Translations under genes and position numbers: made by a program
Assembly (NCBI GenBank): GCA_028819215.1
Contig: JAPPMG010000002.1
Location: 62,001 to 126,000, forward strand
From: Bryobacterales bacterium
GTDB taxonomy: Bacteria > Acidobacteriota > Terriglobia > Bryobacterales > UBA6623
Direction: 5' to 3'
DNA: 64,000 nt
The notes under the pieces: model-generated
The model's input: the letters and a program-made list of their open reading frames with translations, nothing else
Databases searched by the model: none
Told to the model about the DNA's origin: nothing
Part shown: piece after piece, positions 42,899 through 51,967 of the stretch
Position numbering within the stretch: the stretch's first letter is position 1
Layout of the letters: each line of letters begins with the position of its first letter

Positions 42899-45019
42899 AT
42901 GAACGTGCTGCTCATAGACAACAGGGACTCGTTCACCTATAACCTGAGCCAACTCATCGCGAGGGTCACTGCCCACAAGCCCGTGGTCATCGACAACACC
43001 GCTTCGCACTGGCGCAGGGTAATCGCGGAGGTCAGCGCCGATGCGATTGTGATTTCTCCCGGCCCGGGGACTCCGGCACGCTCCGAAGACTTCGGGGTCT
43101 GCAGCGAAGTGATCCTAGAGTCAGGCATTCCGCTACTGGGTGTCTGCCTAGGCCATCAAGGTATCGGGCACGCGTACGGTGCGCGGGTTGTACCGGCACC
43201 CGTCCCCATGCACGGCCGGATTTCTCGGGTCTCGCACGATGGCAGCGACTTGTTCAAGGAAATCCCCACCAGCTTCGATGTGGTTCGCTACCACTCCCTC
43301 TGCATCGAAAGTGATTCCCTGCCGGCGTGCTTGACGGCAACGGCCTCGACGGCCGACGGGGTCGTGATGGCGGTGCAGCACGAGTCTCGTCCGCAAGTCG
43401 GCGTGCAGTTCCATCCAGAATCCGTGAGCGCGGATTTCGGCGAACAGCTGGTTCGCAATTTCCTCCGCTTGGCCGCACGGCACGCCCAGCACCGCACGGC
43501 CGAACGGACGCAGCCAACAAAGGGTGCTCCGACTGTCGGCGCAAGCGCAGCAACAGCGGTCTCAATCGCAGATCCGGCTCGCGTTGAGTCACGCGTGTTC
43601 GACCGCTGGATCGATCCTGAGGAGGCGTTCCAACGCCTCTACGCCGATGCTGAGCACGCGTTCTGGCTGGACAGCTCGGCGGTGATCCCGGGCCGCTCGA
43701 GATTCAGCTACATGGGCGACGCTTCGGGGCCAGGGGGCGCGGCCTTGCTGTACCGGTCGGCTGACCGCAGCCTGACTGCGAAGACTCATGCCGGCACCAA
43801 GACCGCGCAGATCGGGTCTCTGCTCGCAGAGCTGCGCAAGCGCTTGGGCCGTCCGGTACAGCTGGACCCCTCCCTGCCGTTCGACTTTCAAACCGGCCTG
43901 GTTGGATTTTTCGGATACGAGTTCCGCAACGAAGTGGGCTTGCCGACATCGCGCAGGTCTGCGACGCCAAACGCCGCATTCGTAGATTCCGAACGATGTG
44001 TCGTATTCGACCATGCTGAACGCCACGTGTACTTGGTCGCCCGCGTCGGAGCGTCAAGTGACGATCCAGCAATCTGGTTCGGCCGCACCGAGCGGGCCCT
44101 CTTCGGCAAGGAGCGGACCGGCACCCGGCGTGCATCGGAAAACAAGCCTGTGGTCGCGCACCTTGCGGACGGCCCCAAGACATATCTCGGCAAGATCAAA
44201 CATTGCCACGCTGCGCTGGCGGCCGGGGAGTCGTACCAAATCTGCCTCAGCAGCGAGTTCTCCGTGACGTGTGATGTCGGGGCGTTCGAGGCCTATCGGG
44301 CGTTGCGGGCGCTGAACCCGGCACCGCATGCGGCATATCTTCGCTTCGGGGATTTAGCGCTTCTCAGTTCATCGCCGGAGAGATTCCTACGAGTCGATCC
44401 AGACCGAGTGGTCTGGGCGAAACCGATCAAGGGCACCTGTCCGCGCGGAAGCACAGCCGAGGACGACGCAAGGCTGGCAGAATGGCTGCAGAATGACGAA
44501 AAGACGCGGTCAGAGAACTTGATGATCGTCGACCTGTTGCGCAACGACATCGGGCGGATCGCCTCGACCGGCTCTATCCGCGTGCCGAAGTTGATGGACG
44601 TAGAGTCCTACGCCACCGTCCACCAGCTAGTGAGCACCGTCGTCGGGAAGCTGCGGCCGGACCGGGACTGCCTCGACTGCATCTCCGCAGCATTCCCGGG
44701 AGGCTCCATGACCGGCGCGCCTAAGGTCCGCACCCTGTCCATCATTGACCGGTTGGAAGAGCGCGCCAGAGGTCCGTACTCGGGCGCGCTCGGCTACTTG
44801 ACCTATGGCGACCGAATGGATCTCAGCATCGTGATCCGCACGATCGTGATGGACGGCACGAGTGTCTCGGTTGCATCCGGCGGAGCCATCGTGGCGATGT
44901 CGAACCCAGAGGATGAGTTCAACGAAATGCTGCTAAAGGCGCGGGCTCCCCTGGCTGCCTTGGCACTCGCATCAACGGGGGATGCCAAAGCGTGGGAACT
45001 GCGTTACGCTTCGCCCTAA
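42899..45019 (+). CDS. pabAB: Fused aminodeoxychorismate synthase PabA-PabB
   Basis: A 706-residue fusion. Residues 1-190 form a class I glutamine amidotransferase with Cys83 in GVCLGHQG and His172/Glu174 in VQFHPES. A short variable linker follows, then the chorismate-binding PabB domain (about 235-695). Lysine 511 in AKPIKGTCPRG is the PabB-specific residue that forms the covalent intermediate and separates it from TrpE. It makes 4-amino-4-deoxychorismate from chorismate and glutamine for folate. No PabC lyase is nearby. Start at ATG; no clear ribosome binding site. With aroDE and trpE it forms a chorismate-centred locus. Confidence 0.93.
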   Translation: MNVLLIDNRDSFTYNLSQLIARVTAHKPVVIDNTASHWRRVIAEVSADAIVISPGPGTPARSEDFGVCSEVILESGIPLLGVCLGHQGIGHAYGARVVPAPVPMHGRISRVSHDGSDLFKEIPTSFDVVRYHSLCIESDSLPACLTATASTADGVVMAVQHESRPQVGVQFHPESVSADFGEQLVRNFLRLAARHAQHRTAERTQPTKGAPTVGASAATAVSIADPARVESRVFDRWIDPEEAFQRLYADAEHAFWLDSSAVIPGRSRFSYMGDASGPGGAALLYRSADRSLTAKTHAGTKTAQIGSLLAELRKRLGRPVQLDPSLPFDFQTGLVGFFGYEFRNEVGLPTSRRSATPNAAFVDSERCVVFDHAERHVYLVARVGASSDDPAIWFGRTERALFGKERTGTRRASENKPVVAHLADGPKTYLGKIKHCHAALAAGESYQICLSSEFSVTCDVGAFEAYRALRALNPAPHAAYLRFGDLALLSSSPERFLRVDPDRVVWAKPIKGTCPRGSTAEDDARLAEWLQNDEKTRSENLMIVDLLRNDIGRIASTGSIRVPKLMDVESYATVHQLVSTVVGKLRPDRDCLDCISAAFPGGSMTGAPKVRTLSIIDRLEERARGPYSGALGYLTYGDRMDLSIVIRTIVMDGTSVSVASGGAIVAMSNPEDEFNEMLLKARAPLAALALASTGDAKAWELRYASP

Positions 45020-45129
45020 CGGCGGTCGCCACCGCAGCGTCCCCGTGGCGAGAAGGTCGATCGCGGTTCTGCGCCGCTTGGCCTAGCCACGTAAATTATT
45101 GCTTGACAAGCACCTAGAGACCCTGCGCT

Positions 45130-45144
45130 GACAATATAATTGTC
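45130..45144. promoter_or_regulatory. TATAAT -10 inside a perfect inverted repeat, before a GTG start
   Basis: GACAAT-ATA-ATTGTC is a perfect inverted repeat ending 2 nt before the GTG at 45147. It contains TATAAT (45135-45140), whose spacing of 6 nt makes the first base of GTG the expected transcription start. A repressor on the palindrome would block this promoter. A TTGACA at 45103-45108 is too far away (26 nt) to be its -35. Confidence 0.55.
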
Positions 45145-45146
45145 GC

Positions 45147-47618
45147 GTGAAACGCACTACGGCCGCATTCCTTGTCTCTCTGGCAATCGTCCTTGCCGCC
45201 TGCGGCGAACCTCCTGCGGAAACGCCGGAACTGCCGGTCTCCGAACTGCCACCCGCCGAGGTCGACGGCGAAATCGAATCCGAGCGTGTCTCGCCCGACG
45301 ACACGACGGCCGACTGGCCGGCCTTGGCCGCAGCCGCCGATGGCAGCGTTTGGATGGCCTACGTGGAATGGAACGGCAGCGACGCCGACGCAGTCGTCGT
45401 GCGCCGCAGAAGCCCGGAAGGCACCTGGGGCGGGCCCATCGTGCTGCGTGATGGCAACTGGGACCACTATCTGCCCGCCATCGTGGCTGTGCCAGGCGGA
45501 GCAATGGCCTTTTGGTCCGGCCGCGACGACGGCGCCTTCCAACTCTACGGAGCCAGTGTCAGCGACTACTCGGAAGTCGGCAAGATCGAGACCGTCGCCG
45601 CATCCTCCCACTCGGACTTCCATATCCGCGCCGCCGCCAGCGCGGATGGCGACGTCACCGTCACCTGGCAGTCATTCCGCGACTTGCAGTCCGATGTCTA
45701 CGCCCGACGGCGGACCGCCGCGGGCTGGGGACCCGAGGTTCGCATATCGCCCTCCGACGCCAGCGACTGGGAACCAGCGGTCGCCCTGGATTCTACGGGC
45801 CGGGCGTGGATCTCTTGGGACAGCTATCACGCCGGCAACTACGACGTGTTCCTCGCGTCTTTCGACGGCCAGAGCGCAGGCGAGCCGATCGCGATCGCTT
45901 CCGGCCCGAGGGCCGAGTTCCATTCCAGCGTCACTGTGGACGCAGCAGATCGAGCTTGGATCGCTTTCGACACCGCCGGCAAGAACTGGGGCAAGGACTT
46001 CTCCACTTCCAGTGCAGCGGAGGGAAGCGAAGGACTGCACGCGCGGAGGGGTCTCGGTGTGCGGGTGTTTTCCAACGGTCGCGTCTTCGAGCCCGTGTCG
46101 CAGATCGCTGACATCCTGACCGGCAGGATGTCGCGCTTTGCGGAACTGCCTACGGTGAGATTCGACGGCGGTGGCTCAGCTTGGGTCGTGTTCCGACACT
46201 GGACGATTCCGAAGCCTCACGAGATGTTCCACGTGTACGCCACTCGCCTGGGCGCGGACGGCTGGACGATGCCCGTGATGCTCTCCGACAGCTCGGGGCG
46301 CAATACGCAGAGGACGGCAGTCGCCGCCGGTCCGGACGGATCATTGCAGCTGGCCTTCGCGAGCGACCTGCGCTCCCCCGAGAACCTGTCGAAAGACCAA
46401 TTTCACGCCCTGCACTACAACGTCTTCGCAGCCACATTGGAATCTGTTGAATCTGTCGAACCAGAACTCACAGAAGTCGCGGTGACGCAACCCAAGGCTG
46501 GCTTCGAACCGCGCCAGCGGGCAACCATGTCTGCCGGCGGCAAGACCTACTCGCTCCTGCTTGGCGATTGCCACCGCCACACCGATGTGCGCGGCCACAG
46601 CGCGGTTGACGGCTCTATCGAGGACACGTACCGCTACGCGATCGACGCGGCCAAGATGGACTTCGTCGGCCCGAGCGACCACAACGAAATCTTGGGCGGG
46701 CGCTGGCCGGACTCCCTGCGGGACTACCAGTGGTGGTACGCGCAGAAGATGGTCGACCTTTACACGCATGCCCCGAAGTTCTGGGGCATCTACACCTATG
46801 AGCACTCGATGGCCCGACCCGGAGGCCACCGCAACGTCCTCTACCTCAAGCGCGGCGGTCCGCTACGACCGATCGATCGTGAAAAGGGCCTAGAGGCCCC
46901 GGACAACTTACCTCCCGTGATGTGGCAGTGGATGGAGGATAACGCCCTGAGCCAAGCCGGCCAAAAGGTTGTAGTGGTGCCGCACACGTTCGCTGCCGGC
47001 CCTCTGGCCGACTGGAACTGGGAACCGGCGCCGTTTGACTGCCTGCTTGAGATCTATCAGGGCGCGCGCGGCAGCTACGAGAGGTTCCAGACTCCCGATG
47101 GAGAGAAGCGCGGGGGCACCCAGGTGGACGAGCCGGGGCACTTCGCCCAAGACGCGCTCAACAAGGGACACCGCTACGGATTTGTTTCCTACAGCGACCA
47201 CGGCTCGACGCATAACTCGTGGGCCGCAATTTGGGCGGAAACGCCGACTCGGGACGCGCTGTTCGACGCCATGCTGGCGCGCCGGACGTTCGCCGCCAGC
47301 GACGAGATCTTCGTCAAGGCATCAGCAGGCGGGCACATGGTTGGAGAAGAATTCCAAGCCTCCGCATCGGATCCGCCGGAAATCCGGATTGAAATCGAGG
47401 CGCAAGACGAGATCCTGCGCGTGGACGTTGTCAAGAACGGCGAATACGTCTTCACTCAAAGCCCGGGCGGCCGCCAGGCCGAACTGACGTACAAGGACTC
47501 CGAGGCCGCTCCGGGCGAGTCGTATTACTATGTGCGCGTCTTCCAGCGCGACACCGAGAAGCCCGATGGCGACCCGGAAATCGCTTGGACTTCGCCCTTC
47601 TTCATCGACTACGAGTAG
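45147..47618 (+). CDS. Lipoprotein with beta-propeller and PHP-like phosphoesterase domain (DUF3604-like)
   Basis: An 823-residue lipoprotein: the leader ends in VLAACGEP, with Cys19 the lipidation site. Residues 45-430 form a propeller of repeated WPALAAAADGSVWMAYVEW-type blades (sialidase/BNR-like Asp-box pattern S-D-x-G). From about residue 470 a PHP-like metal domain begins at GDCHRHTD, with DFVGPSDHNE, EHSMARPGGHRN, PHTFAAG and FVSYSDHGSTHNS supplying further metal ligands. A C-terminal beta domain follows. It resembles DUF3604 proteins of marine glycan degraders. The chemistry is not known. It would face the periplasm or surface. Confidence 0.8.
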   Translation: MKRTTAAFLVSLAIVLAACGEPPAETPELPVSELPPAEVDGEIESERVSPDDTTADWPALAAAADGSVWMAYVEWNGSDADAVVVRRRSPEGTWGGPIVLRDGNWDHYLPAIVAVPGGAMAFWSGRDDGAFQLYGASVSDYSEVGKIETVAASSHSDFHIRAAASADGDVTVTWQSFRDLQSDVYARRRTAAGWGPEVRISPSDASDWEPAVALDSTGRAWISWDSYHAGNYDVFLASFDGQSAGEPIAIASGPRAEFHSSVTVDAADRAWIAFDTAGKNWGKDFSTSSAAEGSEGLHARRGLGVRVFSNGRVFEPVSQIADILTGRMSRFAELPTVRFDGGGSAWVVFRHWTIPKPHEMFHVYATRLGADGWTMPVMLSDSSGRNTQRTAVAAGPDGSLQLAFASDLRSPENLSKDQFHALHYNVFAATLESVESVEPELTEVAVTQPKAGFEPRQRATMSAGGKTYSLLLGDCHRHTDVRGHSAVDGSIEDTYRYAIDAAKMDFVGPSDHNEILGGRWPDSLRDYQWWYAQKMVDLYTHAPKFWGIYTYEHSMARPGGHRNVLYLKRGGPLRPIDREKGLEAPDNLPPVMWQWMEDNALSQAGQKVVVVPHTFAAGPLADWNWEPAPFDCLLEIYQGARGSYERFQTPDGEKRGGTQVDEPGHFAQDALNKGHRYGFVSYSDHGSTHNSWAAIWAETPTRDALFDAMLARRTFAASDEIFVKASAGGHMVGEEFQASASDPPEIRIEIEAQDEILRVDVVKNGEYVFTQSPGGRQAELTYKDSEAAPGESYYYVRVFQRDTEKPDGDPEIAWTSPFFIDYE

Positions 47619-47750
47619 GTTCCTCCGGCACACCGCCGGCGTGAACTGGCGGGAAGGGCCGGAAGCCTCGCGCACGCCTGCTGCCGAGGCGAGCCCTCGC
47701 CGTTCCGCGCACCTCGCCGCAGCGGTCGAGCCCGGTGACGCACGGCTGCC

Positions 47751-49139
47751 TCAATTGGAGGTGAGCGTCACCGACATATCCACTATTCCCGGCGGACGCT
47801 GGTTCTTGCCAGCCCGCTTGCCATCGCCCAGGTCTCGTCGGGCCACTTCGGCCAAGGCCTGCAAGCGTTCGACCACCTGCGGGAACTTGTCAGCGACGTT
47901 GCGCTCCTCTCCTATATCGGTCTGCAAATCGTAGAGCTCGAGCACGGGGTTGGAGTCATAGTCGGGATAGCGCCCGCCCTTTCTGGCGACATGCAGTTTC
48001 CACCGTCCGCTGCGGACACCGTTGAGATGAGACATGAAGTAGTAGTAATACGCGACGTGCGGCGTCGGTTCAGGCTTGTCGTCAAGTAGCAGGCTGCGGA
48101 TGTCTTTGCCGTCGATCACCCGATCTGACGGCACGGACGCGCCGGCCAGCGCAGCGAAGGTCGGCAGGATGTCTACCGATATCGCAATTTCGTCGGTTGT
48201 CGTTCCCGCAGGCACGCGGCCCGGCCAACGGACCACGAAGCAGACGCGGTGGCCGCCCTCCCAAGTCGTGCCCTTGCCGCCGCGCAGCGGGGCGTTGCTG
48301 GCCCCGTGCTGTACCGCGCCGCCGTTGTCCGACGTGAACACGACCATCGTGTTGTCGTCGATTCCGAGTTCGTCGAGCTTTGCGAGAATCTGCCCGGTCG
48401 ACCAGTCGATCTCTTCCACGGAATCGCCCCAGGGACCGTTCTTCGACTTGCCCGCGAAACGCTCTGAGGCATACTGCGGCCAATGCGGCATGGTGTGCGG
48501 CAGATATAGGAAGAACGGCCCTTCCTTGTTTTCCTCGATAAACACCAAGGCCTCTTCGGTGTAGCGCTGGGTGATCAATCTCTGGTCGGGCTCCTCTTCG
48601 ATCACCTCTTCTCCGCGCAGCAGCGGGAGCGGGGGGTAACGGTAAGGCTGTCTCCGCGAATCATGGCCCATGTCATTGGAAAACGGTATTCCGAAGTACG
48701 AGTCGAACCCGTGTCGAGTCGGCAGGAACGGACGCTGGTCGCCCAAGTGCCACTTGCCCACGCAGGCCGTCTTATAACCCACTGCCTTCAATGTCTCGGC
48801 CAGGGTGATCTCGTCGGGATTAAGGCCCTCTTGGTTGCCCGGAAACAGCACCCACTGCCCTTTCTCGCTTTCATCTAGTCCGACGCGCCGGGGGTAGCTG
48901 CCCGTCATCAGCGAACTGCGCGAGGGCGTGCAGACCGGCGCGGTCACATAGAAGCTGGTCAGCTTGCGTCCTTCGGCCGCCATCTTGTCCAAATTGGGGG
49001 TGCGATGCAGCTTGGAGCCGAACGGCCCGATATCGGCGTAGCCAAGGTCATCTACGAAGATCACGATGAAGTTCGGCTTGTCCGCGGCGGCGGCAACCAT
49101 CGAACAGCAGAGCGCGAGGGCGAGAACGAACTTGGACAT
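47751..49139 (-). CDS. Secreted FGly-dependent sulfatase, second copy
   Basis: A 462-residue sulfatase from ATG 49139. A longer in-frame extension has no signal peptide, while MSKFVLALALCCSMVAAAAD is one. The nucleophile is Cys70 in VCTPSRSSLMTG. FVDDLGYADIG and VFTSDNGGAVQHG give metal ligands, and CVGKWHLGDQRP the second signature. It is closer to N-acetylgalactosamine-6-sulfatase/arylsulfatase A types than the copy at 20 kb, with which it shares the FFLYLPH-MPH segment. It follows the zinc metalloprotease gene on the same strand. No converting enzyme is present in the window. Confidence 0.9.
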   Translation of the reverse strand: MSKFVLALALCCSMVAAAADKPNFIVIFVDDLGYADIGPFGSKLHRTPNLDKMAAEGRKLTSFYVTAPVCTPSRSSLMTGSYPRRVGLDESEKGQWVLFPGNQEGLNPDEITLAETLKAVGYKTACVGKWHLGDQRPFLPTRHGFDSYFGIPFSNDMGHDSRRQPYRYPPLPLLRGEEVIEEEPDQRLITQRYTEEALVFIEENKEGPFFLYLPHTMPHWPQYASERFAGKSKNGPWGDSVEEIDWSTGQILAKLDELGIDDNTMVVFTSDNGGAVQHGASNAPLRGGKGTTWEGGHRVCFVVRWPGRVPAGTTTDEIAISVDILPTFAALAGASVPSDRVIDGKDIRSLLLDDKPEPTPHVAYYYYFMSHLNGVRSGRWKLHVARKGGRYPDYDSNPVLELYDLQTDIGEERNVADKFPQVVERLQALAEVARRDLGDGKRAGKNQRPPGIVDMSVTLTSN

Positions 49140-49161
49140 CGGGATTCTCAACAGAGGTTGG

Positions 49162-49182
49162 CGTCGGTCCGAAAGACCGACG
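49162..49182. repeat. 8-bp hairpin in the 5' region of the second sulfatase
   Basis: CGTCGGTC-CGAAA-GACCGACG is a perfect inverted repeat starting 22 nt before the sulfatase ATG on the minus strand. No T-run follows in either direction. It may be an mRNA leader hairpin or the end of the metalloprotease transcript. Confidence 0.4.
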
Positions 49183-49378
49183 GGTTGCTCACTCGTCTTC
49201 CCAGTAGCACGGGCGTGGCAACGCAGGCCAACATACCACAGCAAGCCGGTCGCTAGTACCAGATTGATGATCCCTTTAGATTTCTCTACAGCTCGCGGCG
49301 AAGCTCTTGCCCGTGCTCGGCTAGTTCGTGCATGCAGAGACCGACAGGGTCGCACACACGGCGATCCCGTGTTGGGTA

Positions 49379-51880
49379 TCAGAATCCCGACCGCCGTTCC
49401 CAAGAGCAATCCTGGGGCGCCCCGCGCAGCCAATCCAGCGCCGGGGTGCCGATCGGGCTGCCCGGAGGCGCGACAGGCATGGGCGCGGCCGGACTCGGAA
49501 TCGGTTCGTCCGGTCGCTCGAGGAAGCGTTCGATCTCGCGCCGCAGCAATCGATTATGGGTATCGTCGCCAAGCGTCGGGAGTCGAGAGCGGATGCGCTC
49601 CAACGCTTCCGTCGCGTGGGCGCGCACCTCCGCCATGGGAGCGCCCTCGCCGAGTCCCATCAACCGTTCGACGACGACCCGCTGCACCGCCCGCCGGACC
49701 GCGTGCGCATATGCGGATTCGGCCGGCCTGTCGAAGACACCCTCCACCAGCGCTTCCAGTACCTCCTCCAGGTCCGGCAGGATGGGGTCGAGCATGGCCT
49801 GCTCGACCAGGCGGGCGGCCCGGGACGGGACCAGCATCTGCGAGACCGTCAGGTCGGCCGCGACGATTGCCGGCGTCAGGGCATCGAATGCCGGACCGGT
49901 GCGGCGGGGGAACAACTCCCGGTGTGGGCCGTGCCCTGGTGGCCGCGGCGGAATCTGCTGCAGCACGCTTTCAGGCAGGGTCAGCTCGGCCGGATCGAGC
50001 GTCCGTAGCAGCGCCGCCAGCGCCGCTCGCTGCTGGTCGCCCGGCACTGGCGTCACCGGCACGCGGCCGTCGCCCCGCATGGCATAGACGTAGTCCAAGC
50101 CTCCGAGCGCGGATGCCGCGGCATCTATCTGGTAGCGGTGGTGGAGGTAGAGCGGCACGAGTGCTTCCTCCAGCGTCGCCAGCGGGCGTCCTGCGGGAAT
50201 CGCGCTCTCGCCGAAGCGGTCTAGGGCGATGCGGCGCACTTGAAGCATCCGCTCGAGCTCGCGGGCGGGATCGGTGCCGTTAGCCCATTGGTGGACCCGC
50301 GGGTGCGCGGTCGTGTCCTGGTTGGTCAGGTAGCGCAGGTCCTCGCCCCACGCCTCGTCGAGCAGCCGCTGTAGCGCGAGCGCCGTGTCGGTCCCGTCCG
50401 GATAGTCTTGGTACCCATAGGCGATGGCCACCTCGTCCCATTCCCCGATGCCGACGTCGTAGGCGTCCGACAGGTCGATCTGCGCGTCCGGTCCCAGCGT
50501 CACGAGCGGGTGCGGGTAGTCCATGACCGAGATGCGCCCCTGGCGGCTCGCGTAGTAGTTGTGTCCGAGGCCCAGAGTGTGCCCTACCTCGTGCGCGGAC
50601 AACTGGCGGATCCGCGCCAGCGCCAGCTCTGCCAGCTGGGGCACTTCTTCGTCACCGCGGAGATAGGGCGAAAGCAGCCCCTCGGCGATGAGGTAGTCCT
50701 GCCGGACGCGCAGGGAGCCGAGCGTGACGTGCCCCTTGATAATCTCGCCGGTGCGGGGGTCGGTCACCGAGCTGCCGTAGCTCCAACCCCGCGTGGACCG
50801 GTGCACCCACTGGATGACGTTGTAGCGCACGTCGAGCGGATCGGCCCCCTCGGGCATCAGCTCGACCCGGAACGCATCCCGATAGCCGGCCGCCTCGAAC
50901 GCCTGGTTCCACCAGCGCGCGCCGTCGAGCAGCGCGGAGCGGACCGGCTCTGGTGTGCCCCGGTCCAGGTAGTAGACGATCGGTTCGACCGCCTCGCTGG
51001 CGGGGGCTGACGGGTCGCGCTTCTCGAGGCGGTGCCGGCGCAGGTAGCGACGGGTCATCGGCTCGCCCAGCGGCGCGGCGTAATCGACGTAGGAGACGGC
51101 ACCGTAGCCAGCACGCGGATCGTAGGGACGCGGCGTGTAGCCGTCGTCCGGCAGCGCGATGAGCGACTGACGCTGGCGCACGGTGACCGCCTCGGAGCTC
51201 GGGACGACAGCCTCGATCGACCCGCGGCCGAAGCCGGGTCCGTCTCCGGGACTGTCGCGCGCGAAGGTCAGCACGGCCTCCATCTCGGTGTTCCGCGGAA
51301 ACCCCTTGGTACGGGCGAGGTATACGGCGCTGCGTTGCCGGTCGAGCTGGTACGTTCCCGGCAGGCTGTCGGCGACGCCGTGGACATCGCGCAACAGGAA
51401 CGCCGTGGCGTCGACGAGGAAGCGCTCGCCCGTGCGGGCCGCTACCGTGAACCCGAACAGGACGGATGTGGCGAAGGCGTCGTCCACTGCGCGCCGCTCG
51501 TCCGGGTTGGAGGTCGTGGCACGGTAGGCGTGGTTCGGTTGGACCATCAGGATCTTGCGGCCGATCCGCTCGAAGCGCACGATGCGCGTGCCGCCGAGCT
51601 GGCCACGATCGAGCCCGATATCGTTCGAGCCCACCCCGGCCGCCAGCGCGTTGACGTACAGCACCTCGACGCCAAGACGGCCGATTTCCAGCCAGAGCGT
51701 GCCGGCATCATCGTCCCAGTAGAGCGGGAAGAAGCCGTCGAGACGCTCGAAGCCGGCCGTGTGCGACTCGATCGTCGGAAGGGTGCCGTCGTCCTGCGCG
51801 CGGGCCGGCACGGGGAGGCCGGGCGCACCCGCAAGTATCATGACTGACACCGTCAGCAACGCGGCCTGCACTTTCGTCAT
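49379..51880 (-). CDS. Secreted zinc metalloprotease (DUF5117/DUF4953 type)
   Basis: An 833-residue exported protease with the signal MTKVQAALLTVSVMILAGAPG and an excellent ribosome binding site (AAGGAGAGACC before ATG). The N-terminal beta-rich DUF5117 domain has VLYVNALAAGVGSNDIGLDRG. The metzincin zinc motif HEVGHTLGLGHN lies near residue 430 and the Met-turn in SVMDYPHP. The C-terminal half is a helical repeat. Such proteases are common in Acidobacteriota and Gemmatimonadota. By eye the gene is even richer in GC and arginine/proline codons than its neighbours, which may hint at transfer. Its target is unknown. Confidence 0.88.
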   Translation of the reverse strand: MTKVQAALLTVSVMILAGAPGLPVPARAQDDGTLPTIESHTAGFERLDGFFPLYWDDDAGTLWLEIGRLGVEVLYVNALAAGVGSNDIGLDRGQLGGTRIVRFERIGRKILMVQPNHAYRATTSNPDERRAVDDAFATSVLFGFTVAARTGERFLVDATAFLLRDVHGVADSLPGTYQLDRQRSAVYLARTKGFPRNTEMEAVLTFARDSPGDGPGFGRGSIEAVVPSSEAVTVRQRQSLIALPDDGYTPRPYDPRAGYGAVSYVDYAAPLGEPMTRRYLRRHRLEKRDPSAPASEAVEPIVYYLDRGTPEPVRSALLDGARWWNQAFEAAGYRDAFRVELMPEGADPLDVRYNVIQWVHRSTRGWSYGSSVTDPRTGEIIKGHVTLGSLRVRQDYLIAEGLLSPYLRGDEEVPQLAELALARIRQLSAHEVGHTLGLGHNYYASRQGRISVMDYPHPLVTLGPDAQIDLSDAYDVGIGEWDEVAIAYGYQDYPDGTDTALALQRLLDEAWGEDLRYLTNQDTTAHPRVHQWANGTDPARELERMLQVRRIALDRFGESAIPAGRPLATLEEALVPLYLHHRYQIDAAASALGGLDYVYAMRGDGRVPVTPVPGDQQRAALAALLRTLDPAELTLPESVLQQIPPRPPGHGPHRELFPRRTGPAFDALTPAIVAADLTVSQMLVPSRAARLVEQAMLDPILPDLEEVLEALVEGVFDRPAESAYAHAVRRAVQRVVVERLMGLGEGAPMAEVRAHATEALERIRSRLPTLGDDTHNRLLRREIERFLERPDEPIPSPAAPMPVAPPGSPIGTPALDWLRGAPQDCSWERRSGF

Positions 51881-51967
51881 CGGTCTCTCCTTGCGCGGAC
51901 TCGGCTACTGTTTGCCCCACGCGGGTGGCCTTAGACCGCCGACTCCATCCTACATTTAGTCCCCGTT

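Noticed and set aside
45103..45140. TTGACA and TATAAT as a sigma-70 promoter pair
   Set aside because: The spacer is 26 nt, far outside 16-18 nt. Only the TATAAT with its start-codon spacing was kept.
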